Assembly: GCA_938041005.1 (NCBI GenBank)
Contig: CALHZJ010000073.1
Location: forward strand, 1 to 17,113
DNA from: an uncultured Candidatus Saccharibacteria bacterium
Lineage (GTDB): Bacteria > Patescibacteriota > Saccharimonadia > Saccharimonadales > Saccharimonadaceae
Reading direction: 5' to 3'
DNA: 17,113 nt
The notes below the pieces were generated by a model. It was given only the letters and a program-made list of their open reading frames with translations, did not search any database and was not told the DNA's origin. Shown here piece by piece: positions 14,392-17,113 of this stretch (the first letter of the stretch is position 1; every line of letters begins with the position of its first letter). The translations under genes were made by a program, and so were the position numbers.

Positions 14392-16794
14392 TTATTTATT
14401 AATTTTCGCAAATCCAAATCCGCGCACTTTACTATTTGTGCGGACTTTTTGTTCTGCAATTTTATCAACTGAAACTGTCGTCTGCTCCGACTGATGACGC
14501 GGCTTAACGTGTAGATAATATGTCGTTTTCAAGCCACGCTTCCACGCTTCCGAATAAATCTTCACATATTCATCAATATCTCGCGTCTCCAGGTACATAT
14601 TTCGAGAAATCGCCTGATCAACCCACTTCTGAGCCCTGGCTGCCACTTCAATAAACGCATACGGACTAAGCTGGAAGCTTGTCTTATAAACATCCTTGAT
14701 GTTTTGCGGAATACCCTCAATATCTTGAATATCGCCTTGAGCTGCAAAAATCTCATCTTTCAAATTGTCCCACAATCCAAGTTTCTTCAAATCTCGAACT
14801 AAATTATGGTTCACTTCCAAAAACTTACCATTCAAAGTTGAACGACTGAAAATCTGCGCGAATTGCGGATCAATTCCAGGAGTCGTTCCCGCCACGTGAC
14901 CAATGTTAGCCGTCGGCGCAATTGCCATAAGAGTCGCATTTCGCATCCCCTTCTTCACCTTCTTTCGCAAACCATCCCAGTCCAATCGCGTCTTTTGGTC
15001 TATTTTCACCTTCACGCCGCGATCTTTTGATAGCTTATCAACCGTATCAATTGGAAGAATTCCCTTGCTCCAACCACTGCCCGCGAATGTTGGATAGCTG
15101 CCCAATTTTTCTGCCAAATCAGACGATTGATCAATGGCGTGATAGCTAATGAACTCCGTCAATTGATCAACCAAATCATAAGATTCTTTTGATTCGTAAC
15201 AATAGCCCAACTTTTCCAACACGTCAGAAAGACCCATAATTCCCAGGCCAATTGCTCGAGTTTGCTGATTCGAATGCATCGCTTCTGGAATTGGCGTTTG
15301 AGTGATGTCGCACAAATTATCCAATTGTCGCACCGCCGCACGAGCCGCCTCTTTCAATCTATCCCAATCCCAGGTCTTATCCTCACTAAGAAACGCCGAC
15401 AAATTGATACTCACCAAATTACACGTCGCAATGTTGTTTTTATCCTGCGGCAATGTAATTTCCGTACACAAGTTACTGAGGTGAATTGTGCCTGTATTGT
15501 TATTTAACGCGCGCACGTTAATCGTATCTTTCCAAGTCAGCCACGGATGAGATGTCGCCTGCAAGCTGGTCAAAATGCGCTTAAACTGCTGACGAGCTGG
15601 AACTTTATCAAACGTACGTAATTTTCCAGCTTCCGCCATCTTGATATATTCTTTATATCGCGCCGAAAACGCTTCACCATATAATTCCGTCAAATCTGGA
15701 GTTTCCGCTGGATCAAACAAATACCAATCTTGGTCTTTTTCTACTCGCTTCATAAATTCGTCAGAGATAAATACTGCGGTATTTGCAAATCTGGTTCTTA
15801 GATATGGGTCGCCAGAGTTTTGGCGAAGGTCAACAAATTGATCAAAATTCAGGTGCCAGTTTTCCATATAAATTGCAGCCGCACCAGCCTTTTTACCCTT
15901 ACGAGAAACCGCAAAAAGCGCCGTATCAATCATCTTCATAAATGGAATCGGTCCAGTCGATTCAGTGTTGGTGGTTTTAACTGGACTACCTGCCGCACGT
16001 AACTTTGTAAAGCCAATGCCAATTCCGCCCGTGCCTTTAGCAATCCACATTGTGTCGCGAACAGCCTTAGCAATTGACTCCATATCATCATCAACATTAA
16101 GCAAGAAACAGTTACTGAGCTGCGGGAAAGAACCGCCAGCGTTAACTCGCGTTGAGCCACCCGGAACATATTCCAAATTGCTCATGTGATTATAAAACTC
16201 AATCGCTGCAGTCGTTGGGTCAGATTCGTTATAACTAAGCCCCATAGCAATACGCATGTGCGTAAACTGAGGCGTTTCAATTGGTGAACCGTTTTGCTTG
16301 CGAAGAGCATAGCGATTTTTATTAGTCACCACGCCCAAATATTTACTCAAATCATCACGCGCTGGATCAAGTTCCGCCGCCAGCTTTTTCAAGTCAAATC
16401 GACCGTCGGCCATGCGCTTATCCAGCAATCCTTCTTTTACCGCCGCCTTAACAAACTTCGGAAATTCGCGCACATGAAGCTTTTTCAATTCTTCCGCCGT
16501 CTCGTAATCGCCCAAAATCTGCTTATAGACAGTTTTCAGTAGCAATCGTGCCGCAATTTTATCATAGTCTGGATCGTCTTTAACATTTTGGAGCACCGTT
16601 TGAATAACCGCCTCGTCCAATTGCTCGGTTGTAATTCCATCAAATAACGTCAATTGCAATTCGGTCGCCACCTGAACAACCTTAGAAATTTGGTCCGGCA
16701 AACCCTCGCACGCCTTTAAAATAGCCGTGTTAATTTTATTAGCATCAAACGGTTCTTTTGTTCCGTCGCGTTTGACTACGTTAATTTCTTTCAC
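14392..16794 (-). CDS. nrdA: Ribonucleotide reductase large subunit NrdA, lacking C-terminal redox cysteines
   Basis: 800 residues; reduces ribonucleotides to deoxyribonucleotides. An ATP-cone (about 3-95, VVKRDGTKEPFD) is followed by the ten-stranded catalytic barrel. Active-site residues are visible: Cys229 (LSNCFLL), Asn441/Cys443/Glu445 (SNLCTEI), Cys458 (ATCNLVS) and the radical-relay Tyr759-Tyr760 (KTTYYLH). The 40 residues after the tyrosines end GFGFAKINK and contain no cysteine, whereas class I enzymes usually end with a shuttle pair. The start is GTG 16794 with AAGGAGG four bases upstream; an overlapping ATG meets TGA at once. Two NrdR boxes and a terminator-like leader hairpin lie upstream. 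Confidence 0.96.
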   Translation of the reverse strand: MKEINVVKRDGTKEPFDANKINTAILKACEGLPDQISKVVQVATELQLTLFDGITTEQLDEAVIQTVLQNVKDDPDYDKIAARLLLKTVYKQILGDYETAEELKKLHVREFPKFVKAAVKEGLLDKRMADGRFDLKKLAAELDPARDDLSKYLGVVTNKNRYALRKQNGSPIETPQFTHMRIAMGLSYNESDPTTAAIEFYNHMSNLEYVPGGSTRVNAGGSFPQLSNCFLLNVDDDMESIAKAVRDTMWIAKGTGGIGIGFTKLRAAGSPVKTTNTESTGPIPFMKMIDTALFAVSRKGKKAGAAAIYMENWHLNFDQFVDLRQNSGDPYLRTRFANTAVFISDEFMKRVEKDQDWYLFDPAETPDLTELYGEAFSARYKEYIKMAEAGKLRTFDKVPARQQFKRILTSLQATSHPWLTWKDTINVRALNNNTGTIHLSNLCTEITLPQDKNNIATCNLVSINLSAFLSEDKTWDWDRLKEAARAAVRQLDNLCDITQTPIPEAMHSNQQTRAIGLGIMGLSDVLEKLGYCYESKESYDLVDQLTEFISYHAIDQSSDLAEKLGSYPTFAGSGWSKGILPIDTVDKLSKDRGVKVKIDQKTRLDWDGLRKKVKKGMRNATLMAIAPTANIGHVAGTTPGIDPQFAQIFSRSTLNGKFLEVNHNLVRDLKKLGLWDNLKDEIFAAQGDIQDIEGIPQNIKDVYKTSFQLSPYAFIEVAARAQKWVDQAISRNMYLETRDIDEYVKIYSEAWKRGLKTTYYLHVKPRHQSEQTTVSVDKIAEQKVRTNSKVRGFGFAKINK

Positions 16795-16818
16795 ATACCC
16801 TCCTTAATTTTCCCTCTT

Positions 16819-16873
16819 AAAAACAAGCCACCAACACCTCATCTGGTGGCTTATCTTTGTAGCTTGTGTTTTT
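16819..16873 (-). terminator. Terminator-like hairpin (candidate attenuator) in the nrdA leader
   Basis: On the minus strand AAGCCACCA (16852-16844) and TGGTGGCTT (16833-16825) form a perfect 9-bp stem with a 10-nt loop, followed by GTTTTT (16824-16819), an intrinsic-terminator layout. It sits between the nrdA promoter and the nrdA ribosome binding site, 25 bases before the start codon. An upstream segment (16873-16862, AAAAACACAAGC) can pair with the 3' arm and T-run (16828-16819) apart from a 2-nt bulge, an alternative antiterminator. The preceding tRNA has its own terminator, so this hairpin is not needed for that. Confidence 0.6.
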
Positions 16874-16889
16874 GTTTATTTATGGGCTC

Positions 16890-16944
16890 GCTATATATAT
16901 AGCGTACAATAATAACTATAGCCGCTATATCTAGTGTTTTGCAA
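16890..16944 (-). promoter_or_regulatory. nrdA promoter overlapped by paired NrdR boxes
   Basis: Minus-strand TTGCAA (16944-16939), 18-bp spacer, TATAGT (16920-16915), start near 16908. Box 1 (16922-16937, plus strand CCGCTATATCTAGTGT) lies in the spacer. Box 2 (16890-16905) lies just after the start, inside a larger perfect palindrome CGCTATATATATAGCG (16889-16904). Box centres are 32 bp apart, as NrdR requires. NrdR is the known dATP/ATP-sensing repressor of nrd genes. Confidence 0.75.
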
Positions 16945-17015
16945 GCTATTTAGTAAAAATTACAACCTATTTTTGCTATAATCAGATTAGCCGCCTCTGT
17001 CTACGATTTTTCAAC

Positions 17016-17050
17016 AAAAAAATACCAACAATACTTAAACACTGTCGGTA
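17016..17050 (-). terminator. Intrinsic terminator of tRNA-Ser
   Basis: Minus-strand TACCGACA (17050-17043) pairs with TGTTGGTA (17030-17023; one G-U pair) around a 12-nt loop, followed by seven T (17022-17016). It begins 12 bases after the tRNA 3' end. Confidence 0.75.
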
Positions 17051-17061
17051 AATAATCTTCT

Positions 17062-17113
17062 TGGCGGAAGGAGAGGGATTCGAACCCTCGAACAGATTGC
17101 TCCGTTACACGCG
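17062..17113 (-). tRNA. tRNA-Ser, 3' part (runs off the window)
   Basis: The last 52 bases of a class II tRNA on the minus strand. A long variable arm (AACGGA, GCAA loop, TCTGTT; one G-U pair) precedes the T stem-loop GAGGG-TTCGAAT-CCCTC. The acceptor strand TCCTTCC, discriminator G and an encoded CCA end at 17062. The long variable arm plus discriminator G point to serine rather than leucine or tyrosine. The anticodon is outside the window. A terminator follows at 17050-17016. Confidence 0.85.

Noticed and set aside
16825..16852. Hairpin read as the tRNA-Ser terminator
   Set aside because: A better terminator with seven T lies 12 bases after the tRNA; this hairpin is 200 bases away and downstream of the nrdA promoter.
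16795..17061. Cobalamin or other known riboswitch upstream of nrdA
   Set aside because: The leader is only about 114 nt and I see no B12-box-like or other known aptamer sequence; class I reductase does not need cobalamin.
1..17113. CRISPR array, insertion sequence or prophage genes
   Set aside because: No regularly spaced repeats, transposase, integrase or phage proteins were seen.

Overview
The window looks like a piece of a Saccharibacteria (TM7, Candidate Phyla Radiation) chromosome. The reasons are the compact layout, the divergent versions of standard housekeeping proteins, a DnaG that has lost its zinc ligands, and many genes that appear to be leaderless. UGA is a normal stop here (dnaG and orn end in TGA), which argues against the CPR lineages that recode UGA. 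This placement comes from reading the proteins; no database search was run.

Layout. Positions 1-2151 (minus) carry dnaG followed by rpoD, which runs off the left edge; the two genes overlap by 4 nt. A divergent plus-strand gene for a one-helix membrane protein (2205-2816) ends on the shared stop of a minus-strand group: yjbR/mmcQ-like, oligoribonuclease orn, a Cca/PcnB-like nucleotidyltransferase, a broken second copy of the orn 5' end, and a DEIH-box helicase (2813-7471). This group reads as RNA and nucleic-acid metabolism. Plus-strand pyrH (7666-8370) converges on the minus-strand argS-mscL pair (8375-10472). Upstream of argS are a 52-residue acidic protein with a very strong promoter and two tandem acyltransferase-like paralogs (10763-12697). 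The right end (12760-16794) is a ribonucleotide reductase locus: nrdA, nrdB, a flavin split-barrel protein and a 57-59 residue protein ending in CDGCE. A partial tRNA-Ser with its own terminator closes the window.

The most interesting part is the ribonucleotide reductase locus. NrdA keeps its catalytic cysteines and radical-transfer tyrosines but has no cysteine in its C-terminal tail, where class I enzymes normally carry the CxxC or CxxxxC pair that re-reduces the active site. A small separate protein a few genes downstream ends in exactly such a CxxC. Its promoter carries two NrdR-like boxes with the same 32-bp centre-to-centre spacing, and the same placement relative to -35, -10 and start, as the pair in front of nrdA. 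The hypothesis is a detached, NrdR-co-regulated redox tail working in trans. NrdB has the Glu ligand and Phe-for-Tyr pattern of class Ic (Mn/Fe, tyrosyl-radical-free) subunits, and the nrdA leader contains an intrinsic-terminator-like hairpin with a possible antiterminator.

A second theme is gene insertion with flanking partial duplications. The nucleotidyltransferase gene is bracketed by two copies of the orn 5' end, and pyrH is bracketed by two copies of the mscL 3' tail sequence.
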